The position numbers were made by a program, and so were the translations under genes. This document shows positions 7,880-16,017 of a stretch of DNA of 40,848 nucleotides, piece by piece. Numbering within the stretch: position 1 is the first letter of the stretch; the number at the start of each line of letters is the position of its first letter. The stretch spans positions 1 to 40,848 of the forward strand of contig JAFQME010000019.1 of the NCBI GenBank assembly GCA_017421025.1, given 5' to 3'. Source of the stretch: Oscillospiraceae bacterium (lineage in GTDB: Bacteria; Bacillota; Clostridia; Oscillospirales; JAAYXM01). Below the pieces are notes generated by a model. The model did no database searches. It was not told the DNA's origin and was given only the letters and a program-made list of their open reading frames with translations.

Positions 7880-9133
7880 CTAGCCTCGCTTTCTGAGCAC
7901 ATCTTCTTCATAGCGCTCTACATCCGAATACCATGCTCGGTCTGCGGGTGCACCGCAGCGGCGGCAGTATTCTTCCCAAACCGTGCCAAATGGCATGGTT
8001 TTTTGTTCTTCTAAGCGTACCATGAGTTTGGTGAGATTTCCTTCATCCTGCAATGCTTTGAGTTCTTCTTTCGGCTCAAGCAAAGCGTACAGAAGCGCCT
8101 TTTGCACGTTGCGGAATCCGTTTACCCATGCCGAAATGCGGTTGATGGAAGCATCGAAGAAGTCCAGCGCCAAAAATACTCGGTCCAACCCGCAACGGAC
8201 TACTTCTTTGCAAATCTCACGGGTCTCATCATCAAACAATACCACATGGTCACTATCCCAACGCACGCCACGGGTGATATGGAGTGCGACTTTTTCATCG
8301 TATGCAAGCACTGCGGAAAGCTTGTCGGACACCACCTCGGTGGGGTGGTAATGTCCGTTGTCCATCAAGGTAATGCAGTCGGGTCTGGATGCCGCATATT
8401 TCACGCACCATTCCGCACTCGTGACCGTGTAACTTTCCACGCCGATTCCAAACACCTTGGACTCTGCACACGGATAGACCAGTTTCGGGTCAAACGGCTC
8501 GGAAAGAATCTCGTCAAACGACTGCTTACAACGCAGACGGGGTCCCAGGCGGTCAGCGGGGATGTCCTTAAACCCATCACCAATCCAAATGTTCATGACA
8601 CACGGCTGACCCAACTGTTCCGCCAAATACTGAGAAATGCGGACGCAAGCACGTCCGTGATCCACCCAAAACCGACGGGTCTCCTCGTTGGGGCTCGACA
8701 AAGTGAGCGGATCACACTTGGGGTGAGAGAAGAAGGTGGGGTTAAAGTCACAGCCTAAACCGCGTTCGCGACAGAAGTCCACCCATTTTTGGAAGTGCTT
8801 GGGCTCCAACTTATCACGGTCCACCCAACCGCCGTTTTCTTCGTTGAAAATTGCATAGCTTGCATGCAGGTTGAGTTTGACCGTTCCCGGAACCAATGAA
8901 ATCACACGGTCAATATCCGCCATCAACTCCTCGGGTGTACGTGCACGACCGGGATAGTTTCCGGTGGTTTGGATGCCACCGGTCAACGGCTTATTCGGAT
9001 CGGTATCAAACCCACGCACATCGTCTCCCTGCCAACAATGCAGCGAGAGCGGTACGGTTTTTAACGTTTCAATTGCAGCATCGGTATCCACGCCGAATGC
9101 GGCGTACTGCTGTTTCGCATTTTGATAACTCAT
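7880..9133 (-). CDS. rhaA: L-rhamnose isomerase
   Basis: The 417-residue enzyme converts L-rhamnose to L-rhamnulose using divalent metals in a TIM barrel. Diagnostic motifs are LHCWQGDDV with GGIQTTGNYPG near the N-terminus, FFSHPK, WIGDG, NGHYHPTEVVSDK and WDSDHVV. The length equals that of known RhaA proteins. The ATG overlaps the rhaB stop by four bases (ATGA) and is preceded by GGAGGG at ideal spacing, so translation is probably coupled. The gene is second in the rhaB-rhaA-rhaD cluster. Confidence 0.96.
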   Translation of the reverse strand: MSYQNAKQQYAAFGVDTDAAIETLKTVPLSLHCWQGDDVRGFDTDPNKPLTGGIQTTGNYPGRARTPEELMADIDRVISLVPGTVKLNLHASYAIFNEENGGWVDRDKLEPKHFQKWVDFCRERGLGCDFNPTFFSHPKCDPLTLSSPNEETRRFWVDHGRACVRISQYLAEQLGQPCVMNIWIGDGFKDIPADRLGPRLRCKQSFDEILSEPFDPKLVYPCAESKVFGIGVESYTVTSAEWCVKYAASRPDCITLMDNGHYHPTEVVSDKLSAVLAYDEKVALHITRGVRWDSDHVVLFDDETREICKEVVRCGLDRVFLALDFFDASINRISAWVNGFRNVQKALLYALLEPKEELKALQDEGNLTKLMVRLEEQKTMPFGTVWEEYCRRCGAPADRAWYSDVERYEEDVLRKRG

Positions 9134-10404
9134 CGGTTTCCCTCCATCTGTATCTTCAGATTTCCGATTGCGGTCGCTTCAATAGGAAGCGCAATCACTC
9201 GTTTCCCGGTAATTTCACGGGTCAGTTCATTGAGATAATTGTTCTTTGCACCGCCGCCGACCACATAAATCTCGTCATAGTGTGTCTTTGTGTTTTGTTC
9301 CAATTCCTCCAGTGCGACACGGTAACTCACGGCAAGGGAGCGGTATGCACAGCGGAAATAATCACCCATCGCACGACACGGACCTCCCAAAGCAATATCA
9401 AACGCCTCTTTCATGCTCTTTGGAGCAAGAAATGCCTGAGCGTTGACATCCACAATTCCGTCAAATGTGCTGCTTTCCGCCAGCGCAACCAACTCGGAAA
9501 ACATCACTTTCGGGCAGATTTCACGGCGTAATTCATTGACCACCCACATCCCCATGATGTTTTTTTGATAACGGTTATATCCGACTCCGCCCTCGTTGGA
9601 GTAATTTGCTGCACGGGAGTTTTCATCGCAAATCGCCCGCTCGGTCTTAACCCCCAAAAGGCTCCATGTCCCGGAGGAAATATACGGAGCATTTTTCTCC
9701 ATCGGAATTCCTTCCACCGCAGATGCGGTGTCGTGCGTTGCACACAGCATACAACGAATCCCCTTGTATTCCCCTACCACAGTACCCGGTCTGCTCAAAG
9801 ACGGAAACAGCTGCAACGGAAAATTCAGCCGAGAGAGGATTTCCCGGTCAAACTCACCGCTTGCCGCATTGACAAGACCGGTCGTGGTTGCATTGGTGTA
9901 TTCCCGTGTTTTTCCGCCGCAAAGCTGATAAATTAAGTATTCGGGCAGCATCAGAAGGTCGGTAACTCCATCCAACCTGCCACGGCAAAGATCGTCATAA
10001 ATCTGATAAATGCTGTTAAACGGCTGAAACTGGCATCCGGTCCGCTGATACAACTCGGAAAACGGAATGATTTCATGCACATCCTGAATAACTGCATCTG
10101 TCCTCGCATCACGGTATGCAAAAACCGGCAGGACCGCCTCGTCCCCACGCAACAGCACGTAATCCACACCCCAAGTGTCAATTGCAAGGCTTTCAATCTT
10201 TGGATATTGTATCAGCGCCGCATCAATTCCTGTTTTCACCTCAGAAACCAAGCGCTCAAGATCCCAGATTAAATGTCCGTCTTGCTCTTTCACTCCGTTT
10301 TCAAACCGGTAGATCTCCCGTGTTTTGATTTCGCCATCCTCACTCCAGCCGATAATGTGCCGACCGGAGGATGCTCCAATATCAATTGCAAGATATGTGC
10401 GCAA
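9130..10404 (-). CDS. rhaB: Rhamnulokinase
   Basis: The 424-residue FGGY-family kinase phosphorylates L-rhamnulose at O-1. Motifs are AIDIGASSGRHI (phosphate loop of the first domain), DTWGVDYV, CATHDTASAV, YISSGTWSLLG and a C-terminal GGGAKN. It is somewhat shorter than the E. coli enzyme, as often in Firmicutes. I propose a TTG start at 10404, because GGAGG lies 8 bases upstream and the protein then begins MRTYLAIDIG. The GTG at 10413 directly abuts the ribosome site. It follows the araC gene by 70 bases on the same strand and overlaps rhaA by four. Confidence 0.94.
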   Translation of the reverse strand: MRTYLAIDIGASSGRHIIGWSEDGEIKTREIYRFENGVKEQDGHLIWDLERLVSEVKTGIDAALIQYPKIESLAIDTWGVDYVLLRGDEAVLPVFAYRDARTDAVIQDVHEIIPFSELYQRTGCQFQPFNSIYQIYDDLCRGRLDGVTDLLMLPEYLIYQLCGGKTREYTNATTTGLVNAASGEFDREILSRLNFPLQLFPSLSRPGTVVGEYKGIRCMLCATHDTASAVEGIPMEKNAPYISSGTWSLLGVKTERAICDENSRAANYSNEGGVGYNRYQKNIMGMWVVNELRREICPKVMFSELVALAESSTFDGIVDVNAQAFLAPKSMKEAFDIALGGPCRAMGDYFRCAYRSLAVSYRVALEELEQNTKTHYDEIYVVGGGAKNNYLNELTREITGKRVIALPIEATAIGNLKIQMEGNR

Positions 10405-10474
10405 GGCGCTCACCTCCCATTTAAGTTTATCGCACAGAGTTGTGTTTTTGGAGGTCCTGATTTATCTGAAAAAG

Positions 10475-11434
10475 TTACCTGATTTGCACTCGGTATTCTC
10501 GTGGAGACATCCCGAAACTTGCACGGAAAATACGATGAAAATATCCCATGTTCTCGTATCCCACCGCATGTGCGATCTCATCCACGTTGCGACTTGTGGT
10601 TCGAAGCAGAAAGCACGCCTGTGCAAGTCGTTTGTCTTGCACCAATTGCGTGTAGGTTTTCCCCGTTTTTCGCTTGATTTCACGGGAAAGCCAGTAAAAA
10701 TCATAATGCAGCAGTTGTGCGGCATCGCTCAAACTCCCCGATGCATAGTGCTGCTCAATATAGGAAAGCACCTGTACCATTGTGGCTTGCGTGCGGTCCT
10801 CGGTTTCCAAACAGTTCGTCAAACCCATAAGTTGCAAAAAGAGCAGTGTCATTATCATTTGTGTGCTGCTGCGCCGTGAGGGCGTTTCCTCTATCAAAGC
10901 AAACAGTAGGTTTTCCACCAGATTTTGAACCGGAACAACCTGTGACACACGAAAATGCAGGTGGTTCGGTCCGTCGGTCTGACCGCAAAGTGCATCCACC
11001 AAAAAACGACGAAGCGGGGTCTCCTCCTCGCCCAAAGCGGCAAGCGCTTCTCCAAAAAAACTCGGAAGCACGATAAAATTCACTGCGATATCCCGCTCGG
11101 AAGCACGTGCCACCGCATGTAGTGCATACTGATTCAAAAACAGCAGTTCGCCCTGTCGCAGTGTGATTTCCGTTCCGTTTACCGTGTGAATGGTTTCCCC
11201 CTCGCACATATAAATCACTTCTACATAATCGTGTGTGTGCGACGGAAACGGGATAAAGCGGGTGTGCAGGCGATAGTCAATGAGTTTCCCCGCATCCAAT
11301 AGCTTCCTTGCATTCACCGTGTTTTCTCCGCCCTGCATATAGCGTTCCCGCTGGATGGTGGTGCGTCCGGAAAGAATTTGCGCTTCCTCTTCGCTGATGA
11401 CCGCAAGGCGGTCGAGGATTTCCCGAGCAATCAT
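10475..11434 (-). CDS. AraC-family regulator heading the rhamnose cluster
   Basis: The 319-residue protein has an N-terminal cupin (HTHDYVEVIYMCEGE around residues 70-85) and a C-terminal AraC helix-turn-helix pair ending GYENMGYFHRIFRASFGMSPREYR. It resembles RhaS/RhaR-type sensors in layout and lies just upstream of rhaBAD on the same strand, so it is the likely rhamnose-responsive activator. The ATG at 11434 follows AGGTG by six bases; the in-frame TTG 15 bases earlier lacks a site. It may be cotranscribed with rhaBAD, since no terminator is seen in the 70-base gap. Assignment of rhamnose as ligand rests on context alone. Confidence 0.85.
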   Translation of the reverse strand: MIAREILDRLAVISEEEAQILSGRTTIQRERYMQGGENTVNARKLLDAGKLIDYRLHTRFIPFPSHTHDYVEVIYMCEGETIHTVNGTEITLRQGELLFLNQYALHAVARASERDIAVNFIVLPSFFGEALAALGEEETPLRRFLVDALCGQTDGPNHLHFRVSQVVPVQNLVENLLFALIEETPSRRSSTQMIMTLLFLQLMGLTNCLETEDRTQATMVQVLSYIEQHYASGSLSDAAQLLHYDFYWLSREIKRKTGKTYTQLVQDKRLAQACFLLRTTSRNVDEIAHAVGYENMGYFHRIFRASFGMSPREYRVQIR

Positions 11435-11466
11435 GGTATCACCTGCCAAAAAGTATCGTTATTTGT

Positions 11467-11495
11467 ATGATATCAAATTCCACAGAAACACGCAA
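11467..11495 (-). promoter_or_regulatory. Promoter for the araC-rhaBAD cluster
   Basis: On the minus strand TTGCGT (11490-11495) and TATCAT (11467-11472) are spaced 17 bases apart. The -35 reaches the edge of the right inverted repeat, so the cassette promoter starts right at the repeat boundary. Confidence 0.55.
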
Positions 11496-11593
11496 TAAGA
11501 AAAAACTCCCGACTCAAGGCCAACCGCCTTGAGTCGGGAGTTTTTTTATTCCGCAATTTCTTTCTTTTTCCAAAGCTCATTGATGGCAAAGGG
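11494..11593 (-). repeat. Right inverted repeat: native 3' end of the membrane-protein gene and its terminator
   Basis: This 100-base segment is the source-like copy of 4381-4479 in opposite orientation. It contains the final 48 bases of the intact membrane-protein gene, its terminator, and about seven further bases. The two copies flank the block that holds GH2, araC, rhaDAB and araC. Confidence 0.92.
11501..11545. terminator. Strong bidirectional terminator
   Basis: A perfect 20-bp stem (11501-11520 with 11526-11545) closes a five-base loop and carries A and T runs on both sides. It ends the citrate synthase-membrane protein transcript on the minus strand. Confidence 0.9.
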
Positions 11594-12337
11594 GATGAAA
11601 ATGAGACAGAATGCAAGGGTAAGCGCTTCGATCGGCGAAAGGTCAAACACCGCAACCGAGGAGGGAAGAACCAGCGCAATTACGTGACCGAGCAGTTCGC
11701 AGACCGAGAAGAATACGGTAAGCGAGCTGGACAACACAGCAAGACGCAACTTCTTCTTTCCGAAGATACAGCCTGCCAATGCATAGAGGAACAGCACGGC
11801 ACCGACCACGGCAAAGAGCAGATAGGAATAATCGAGTAAAATCGGATCTGCCACACGGTCCCGATAAATCAGGATCAGCGTGTAAGACACCCAAATTGCG
11901 GGTGCGATTGCAAAAACGGCATACGTTCCGCCGTTTGAGGGAGCAAACCCCTTCTTACAGAGCACAAGCGCAGCGCATGCGGCATACACGGAAAAGAGGG
12001 CTTGGATCAGGTTGGTCATGGAAAAAACCTGCGTGATCCCGAAGTAAATCTGAAATGCCGCTGATGCCAGCAAAATCAGCGTGCAGACAAGCCCGACCGG
12101 CAGGAGAACGGGAGAGGTCGGTGCGTCCAACGGCTCCTCTCTGGTGAAAAAAGCAAGCGCAGAAAAAAGCAAAAATGCAACGCCGGACAGAATCATCAGT
12201 GCGGGGGTGGCGGAAAGTCCGCTGAGATACAAGCCGGTTTCCGGGTCAAATGCATAAGAAAGCTCGGTTGCACGCAAGAATGCGGCACACAACCCCAAAA
12301 ACAACGGTAATCCGATAAACGAAAGACTTCGTTTCAT
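11546..12337 (-). CDS. Integral membrane protein of unknown function
   Basis: The 263-residue protein has about seven or eight hydrophobic helices, starting MKRSLSFIGLPLFLGL and ending in a charged KKKEIAE tail. No known domain is recognised. ATG 12337 follows AGGAG; an earlier in-frame start at 12484 would lie in the citrate synthase gene and is rejected. It lies 13 bases after the citrate synthase stop and ends at the strong terminator, so it shares that transcript. The last 15 codons are duplicated, inverted, 7 kb away behind yfbR. A role in citrate metabolism is not supported by anything beyond position. Confidence 0.75.
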   Translation of the reverse strand: MKRSLSFIGLPLFLGLCAAFLRATELSYAFDPETGLYLSGLSATPALMILSGVAFLLFSALAFFTREEPLDAPTSPVLLPVGLVCTLILLASAAFQIYFGITQVFSMTNLIQALFSVYAACAALVLCKKGFAPSNGGTYAVFAIAPAIWVSYTLILIYRDRVADPILLDYSYLLFAVVGAVLFLYALAGCIFGKKKLRLAVLSSSLTVFFSVCELLGHVIALVLPSSVAVFDLSPIEALTLAFCLIFIPFAINELWKKKEIAE

Positions 12338-12350
12338 AAAAAACACTCCT

Positions 12351-13718
12351 TTATTTACGGTCAGACAGCGGGATATATTCGCTGACCGGAGAGAGCGACT
12401 TATATGCCGGACGAATGATACGACCGCCGGTGGTTGCTTCTTCGATGCGGTGTGCGCACCAACCAACCATACGTGCAATCGCAAAAATCGGGGTATAGAG
12501 ATCTTTCGGGATATTGAGCATTTCGTAAATCAGACCCGAATACAGATCCACATTTGCACAGAGCGGTTTGTTGTTTCCCTTTTCTTCCAGGAACACCTGA
12601 GGAGTCAAGCGTTCCACTGCTTCGATGAGTTCAAACCGTTCGATAAAGTCGGTCTTTTTTGCCAGGTTGCGGGCGTAATCCTTGAGCAGAACTGCACGGG
12701 GGTCGGACAGGGTGTAAATTGCATGCCCCATCCCGTAAATTTTACCGCTTTGGTCTCCCACTTCGCGGCGAATGATGCGGCGCAGGTAGTTGGCAACCTC
12801 TTCGTCATCCTTCCAGTTGGAGACATTTGCTTCAATATCTGCAAGCATATTGCAGACACGCAGGTTTGCTCCGCCGTGGAGCGGACCCTTGAGCGAGCCA
12901 AGCGCTGCACCGATGGCGGAATAAGTATCGGTACCGGACGAAGAGAGGACACGGCAGGAGAATGCAGAGTTGTTACCGCCGCCGTGTTCTGCGTGCAGAA
13001 TCAGGCAAAGGTCCAGTAAACGTGCTTCTTCCTGCGTGTATTTTTTATCTTTACGGATACAATAGAGCAAAGTTTCTGCGGTGGAAAGCCCAGCGGGCGG
13101 GATGTGCAGATACATACTCTTATGTTCGAAATAGTGGCGCTTTACCTGGTATGCCTGTGCGGCAATAATGGGCATCTGCGCAATGAGTGCAATGGACTGG
13201 CGCAGCATATTTTCCAGCGAGCAATCGTCCGGATCGTCGTCATAGGAATACATGACAAGGACCGAACGGGCAAGTTTATTCATAATGTTCGAGGAGGGAG
13301 CTTTGATAATCATATCCTCGGTGAAGTTTTTGGGAAGCTCACGGTGTTCGTGCAAAAGATTCTGGAAAATATCCAGCTGTTCACGGGTGGGAAGTTGGCC
13401 GAAGAGAATGAGATAGGCGACTTCCTCGTAACCGAAGCGGTTGTCTGCCAAAACCCCATGGACCAGGTCTTTGACATTGATTCCACGATAAAAGAGCTCG
13501 CCTTCAAGCGGGTGACGCTCGTTATCAATCATGGTATAGCCGCGTACGTTGCCGATTTGAGTCAGACCGGAAAGGACACCGGTTCCGTCCGCATTACGCA
13601 GTCCACGGCAAACATTCAGACGGGAATATGCTTCCGCCGGAATATGGTTATTCTTTTTGAATTCTTCGCATAAACTGGCAATAACCAAGTTTGACTTTGC
13701 AGCATTGAGTTCAGACAT
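12351..13718 (-). CDS. gltA: Citrate synthase
   Basis: The 455-residue enzyme condenses acetyl-CoA and oxaloacetate. Visible active-site segments are LHAEHGGGNNSAF, KGPLHGGAN, YGMGHAIYTLSDPR (catalytic His) and NVDLYSGLIYEML (catalytic Asp). The N-terminal extension before LTQIGNVRGY is about 50 residues, as in other long Firmicutes forms. The AAGGAGG ribosome site is ideal. A good sigma-A promoter lies 34-62 bases upstream. It is the first gene of a two-gene transcript with the membrane protein. In such Clostridia it usually feeds glutamate synthesis through a partial TCA cycle. No aconitase or isocitrate dehydrogenase is in the window. Confidence 0.95.
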   Translation of the reverse strand: MSELNAAKSNLVIASLCEEFKKNNHIPAEAYSRLNVCRGLRNADGTGVLSGLTQIGNVRGYTMIDNERHPLEGELFYRGINVKDLVHGVLADNRFGYEEVAYLILFGQLPTREQLDIFQNLLHEHRELPKNFTEDMIIKAPSSNIMNKLARSVLVMYSYDDDPDDCSLENMLRQSIALIAQMPIIAAQAYQVKRHYFEHKSMYLHIPPAGLSTAETLLYCIRKDKKYTQEEARLLDLCLILHAEHGGGNNSAFSCRVLSSSGTDTYSAIGAALGSLKGPLHGGANLRVCNMLADIEANVSNWKDDEEVANYLRRIIRREVGDQSGKIYGMGHAIYTLSDPRAVLLKDYARNLAKKTDFIERFELIEAVERLTPQVFLEEKGNNKPLCANVDLYSGLIYEMLNIPKDLYTPIFAIARMVGWCAHRIEEATTGGRIIRPAYKSLSPVSEYIPLSDRK

Positions 13719-13751
13719 GCTGTAGTCCTCCTTGTTGGGATAGATACTTCT

Positions 13752-13780
13752 ATTCTACCTTATTTTATGAAAATAGTCAA
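13752..13780 (-). promoter_or_regulatory. Sigma-A promoter for citrate synthase
   Basis: On the minus strand TTGACT (13775-13780) is followed after 17 bases by TAGAAT (13752-13757). Confidence 0.7.
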
Positions 13781-13804
13781 ATCCAAAGAACGAAGGTGTT
13801 GAGT

Positions 13805-14776
13805 GTGAAACGATTTTTCTTACTGAGTGGAACGTTGTGGCTTTCGGTGTTCTTGCTGCCGCTGTTTACCCCGCATGATGAAATGCCGCTTTTGCGGGCG
13901 CCTGAGACAGAGGCGGTTGCAGTTGATGCGGAGACGAACGTCACCGTGCTGACCGGAGGAAAGGTGGAAACTTTGCCGCTGGATGTATACCTGCAAGGGG
14001 TGGTTGCGGCGGAGATGCCCGCTCTTTTCCCGGAGGAAGCGCTAAAGGCGCAGGCGGTTGCGGCACGTACTTATACCATGAAGCGAGCCAGCGAGACCCC
14101 TGCCGCCTCGCACAAAGGGGCAATGGTGTGTGACGACCCAAACCACTGCAAAGCATACCAACCGCTTGCGGCAATTTCTGCAAATTGGGGTGCAAGCAGC
14201 GCAGATTACGAAGAAAAAATCAAATCTGCCGTGGGAGAAACCGACGGCGAGATTCTGTTGTATGAGGGGGAGCCCATCAGTGCGGTGTTCCATTCGTCGT
14301 GTGCAAAAAAGACGGAAGCAGCAGCGGATGTGTGGGGACGGGATGTGCCGTATTTGCAGAGCGTGGAGAGTGTGGGAGATACCGATGCTCCCAATCATGA
14401 AAAAACAGTTCGTGTCCCAATCGAGGAGTTTCGCACAAAGGTATTGGCGACATATGCAACGGCTGATTTCTCCAAAAGCCCGGTTTTTGGGGAGCCGGTG
14501 CGGAGTGCGGCTGGCGGAGTGAAGACAATCAGTGTGGGCGGCGTGAACATCACAGGGCAACAGTTGCGCATGATGTTTGGGCTCAGGTCGGCAAATTTCA
14601 CGGTTTCCGAAGAAGCGGATGCAGTGGTGTTTCAGACGGTCGGATTTGGACACGGTGTGGGGATGAGTCAATACGGCGCACGTGGGCTTGCTCTGCAGGG
14701 GATGGAATACCGGGAGATTCTGGCACACTATTATACCGGGACACAACTTGGAAAAATCGAAAAAAAAGAGGTGTGA
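13805..14776 (+). CDS. spoIID: Stage II sporulation protein D (SpoIID), peptidoglycan lytic transglycosylase
   Basis: The 323-residue protein has an N-terminal membrane anchor (residues about 4-20) and the SpoIID domain. Characteristic segments are LPLDVYLQGVVAAEMPA, LKAQAVAARTY, CDDPNHCKAY, a HSSCAKKTE active-site region, VWGRDVPYLQ, and a GFGHGVGMSQYGA motif near the end. SpoIID cleaves glycan strands during engulfment in the mother cell. I choose GTG 13805 because AAGG lies 8 bases before it; GTG 13796 and TTG 13799 overlap or touch that site. The gene diverges from citrate synthase. Its stop codon is inside the following terminator hairpin. The gene supports an endospore-forming lineage. 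Confidence 0.93.
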   Translation: MKRFFLLSGTLWLSVFLLPLFTPHDEMPLLRAPETEAVAVDAETNVTVLTGGKVETLPLDVYLQGVVAAEMPALFPEEALKAQAVAARTYTMKRASETPAASHKGAMVCDDPNHCKAYQPLAAISANWGASSADYEEKIKSAVGETDGEILLYEGEPISAVFHSSCAKKTEAAADVWGRDVPYLQSVESVGDTDAPNHEKTVRVPIEEFRTKVLATYATADFSKSPVFGEPVRSAAGGVKTISVGGVNITGQQLRMMFGLRSANFTVSEEADAVVFQTVGFGHGVGMSQYGARGLALQGMEYREILAHYYTGTQLGKIEKKEV

Positions 14777-14794
14777 GAAAACTCACACCTTTTT
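14768..14794. terminator. Bidirectional terminator, spoIID and rpsR
   Basis: A 9-bp stem (14768-14776 with 14781-14789) closes an AAAA loop and is flanked by A and T runs. The spoIID stop codon forms part of the stem. Confidence 0.88.
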
Positions 14795-14801
14795 TGTTTG
14801 A

Positions 14802-15029
14802 TTAGTCGGTAACGTACGGGAGCAGAGCGATGTGACGTGCACGCTTGATAGCGACGGTCAACTGACGCTGATGCTCTGCACAAACACCGGTCATTCTGCG
14901 CGGCAGGATCTTGGAACGATCGGAAAGGTAACGGCGCAGCTTTGCGGTATCCTTATAATCGATCTGGCCAACTTTATCTACGCAGAAAGAGCATACTTTT
15001 TTGCGCTTACGAGCTCTATTACGATCCAT
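14802..15029 (-). CDS. rpsR: 30S ribosomal protein S18
   Basis: The 75-residue basic protein shows the S18 core: [30 protein letters not shown] split by the RNA-binding surface, and [10 protein letters not shown]. It pairs with S6 on the central domain of 16S rRNA. It is the last gene of rpsF-ssb-rpsR and is preceded by an AAGGAGG site. The length is normal. Confidence 0.97.
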   Translation of the reverse strand: MDRNRARKRKKVCSFCVDKVGQIDYKDTAKLRRYLSDRSKILPRRMTGVCAEHQRQLTVAIKRARHIALLPYVTD

Positions 15030-15060
15030 TACGGAATCCTCCTTTTATAATATAGGGGAC

Positions 15061-15528
15061 TTAGAACGGCAAATCTTCATCTCCGTCCAGCAACTCTTCA
15101 AACTGAGAGGGGCTGGGTGCGGGAGCTGATTGCGGCGCAGTCGGCGCCATGTTGCCGCCAAAGCCAAAACCATCCGCAGCGGGAGCGCCGCCGGCGGAAT
15201 CGCGCTTCGACTCAGCGAAGAAGCACTCATCGGCAACCACTTCGTAAGTAGTACGGTTGTTGCCGTCTTTGTCGGTCCAACTACGGACCTGGATACGACC
15301 GGAAACTGCAACCAACTGACCTTTACGGAACCACTTGGATACGAACTCCGCAGTATTGCGCCATGCAACGATGTTGATGAAATCAACGGTCTGCTGGCCT
15401 TCTGCGCTGTTCTTGGAGTATCCACGGTCTACCGCAAGGGAAAAGGTTGCAACCGGGACGTTTGACTGCGTGTGTCGAAGTTCGGGATCGCGGGTGAGGC
15501 GACCCATCAGGATTGCTTTATTCAACAT
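15061..15528 (-). CDS. ssb: Single-stranded DNA-binding protein
   Basis: The 155-residue protein has the OB-fold (residues about 1-105, beginning MLNKAILMGRLTRDPE), a Gly/Pro/Ala-rich linker, and the acidic C-terminal tip DEDLPF that recruits repair proteins. It binds single-stranded DNA in replication and recombination. It lies between rpsF and rpsR, 12 and 31 bases away, in the usual order. Confidence 0.97.
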   Translation of the reverse strand: MLNKAILMGRLTRDPELRHTQSNVPVATFSLAVDRGYSKNSAEGQQTVDFINIVAWRNTAEFVSKWFRKGQLVAVSGRIQVRSWTDKDGNNRTTYEVVADECFFAESKRDSAGGAPAADGFGFGGNMAPTAPQSAPAPSPSQFEELLDGDEDLPF

Positions 15529-15540
15529 GAAAAGCCCTCC

Positions 15541-15843
15541 TTACTTCACATCGTCCTGGCAGACGATGATGGAACGCATGACGCCTTCCGTGATTTTGTA
15601 AACACGGTCAAGCTCTGCCGGGAATGCCGGGCTGCCTTCAAATTCGATGAAAACATAGTAGCCTTCCGGTTTGTCGTTGATTGCGTATGCGAGACGGCGC
15701 TTGCCCCACTCATCGATGTTGGTGAGGGTTGCATTTGCCTCAACCAAAGCCTTGAACTTTGCAACAAGCTCAGCAATGGCAGCTTCTCCCAGATCAAGAT
15801 CCAGGATCATAATGGTCTCGTACTTTGCAGTGACTTTTGCCAT
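15541..15843 (-). CDS. rpsF: 30S ribosomal protein S6
   Basis: The 100-residue protein matches S6: YETIMILDLDLGE at the start, the KRRLAYAINDKPEGYY core, and IVCQDDVK at the end. ATG 15843 is chosen because AAGGAGG lies 8 bases upstream and S6 normally starts just before the YE.I.I strand. A 16-residue upstream extension reads through the leader hairpin and is rejected. It is the first gene of the operon and the likely target of feedback by the S6-S18 complex. Confidence 0.96.
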   Translation of the reverse strand: MAKVTAKYETIMILDLDLGEAAIAELVAKFKALVEANATLTNIDEWGKRRLAYAINDKPEGYYVFIEFEGSPAFPAELDRVYKITEGVMRSIIVCQDDVK

Positions 15844-15899
15844 TTTTCTACACCTCCTTTTGGACGTTTGGTCCCCGCTTTGCGGGAACAAGGATACAA
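15844..15899 (-). promoter_or_regulatory. Structured rpsF leader, possible S6-S18 autoregulatory element
   Basis: Between the predicted transcript start and the ribosome site the minus strand folds into an 8-bp stem (GTTCCCGC with GCGGGGAC, one G-T pair, loop AAA). It is followed by, or competes with, a 4-bp GGAC/GTCC hairpin. Known S6-S18 leader motifs occur at this place in many bacteria and contain a CCG element. A CCG is present here, but the fit was not tested. Confidence 0.4.
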
Positions 15900-15905
15900 A
15901 GTTAT

Positions 15906-15933
15906 ATTATATTGATTTTCTCTGAAATGTCAA
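15906..15933 (-). promoter_or_regulatory. Consensus sigma-A promoter for rpsF-ssb-rpsR
   Basis: On the minus strand a perfect TTGACA (15928-15933) and perfect TATAAT (15906-15911) are separated by 16 bases, as expected for a ribosomal protein operon. Confidence 0.85.
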
Positions 15934-15960
15934 GAGAAATTTGAAAAAAGTCTGAGATAA

Positions 15961-15988
15961 TTGACATATTTGTTTTTTGTGATACACT
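15961..15988 (+). promoter_or_regulatory. Sigma-A promoter for queT-galU
   Basis: TTGACA (15961-15966) and TACACT (15983-15988) have a 16-base spacer. The leader to the ATG at 16018 is only about 23 bases, too short for the preQ1 riboswitch often found before queT. Confidence 0.7.
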
Positions 15989-16017
15989 AAAAGAAAAAAC
16001 ATGTTTGGAGGAAAACC

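Noticed and set aside
15844..16017. A preQ1 riboswitch upstream of queT
   Set aside because: No aptamer core was seen, and the predicted leader is too short.
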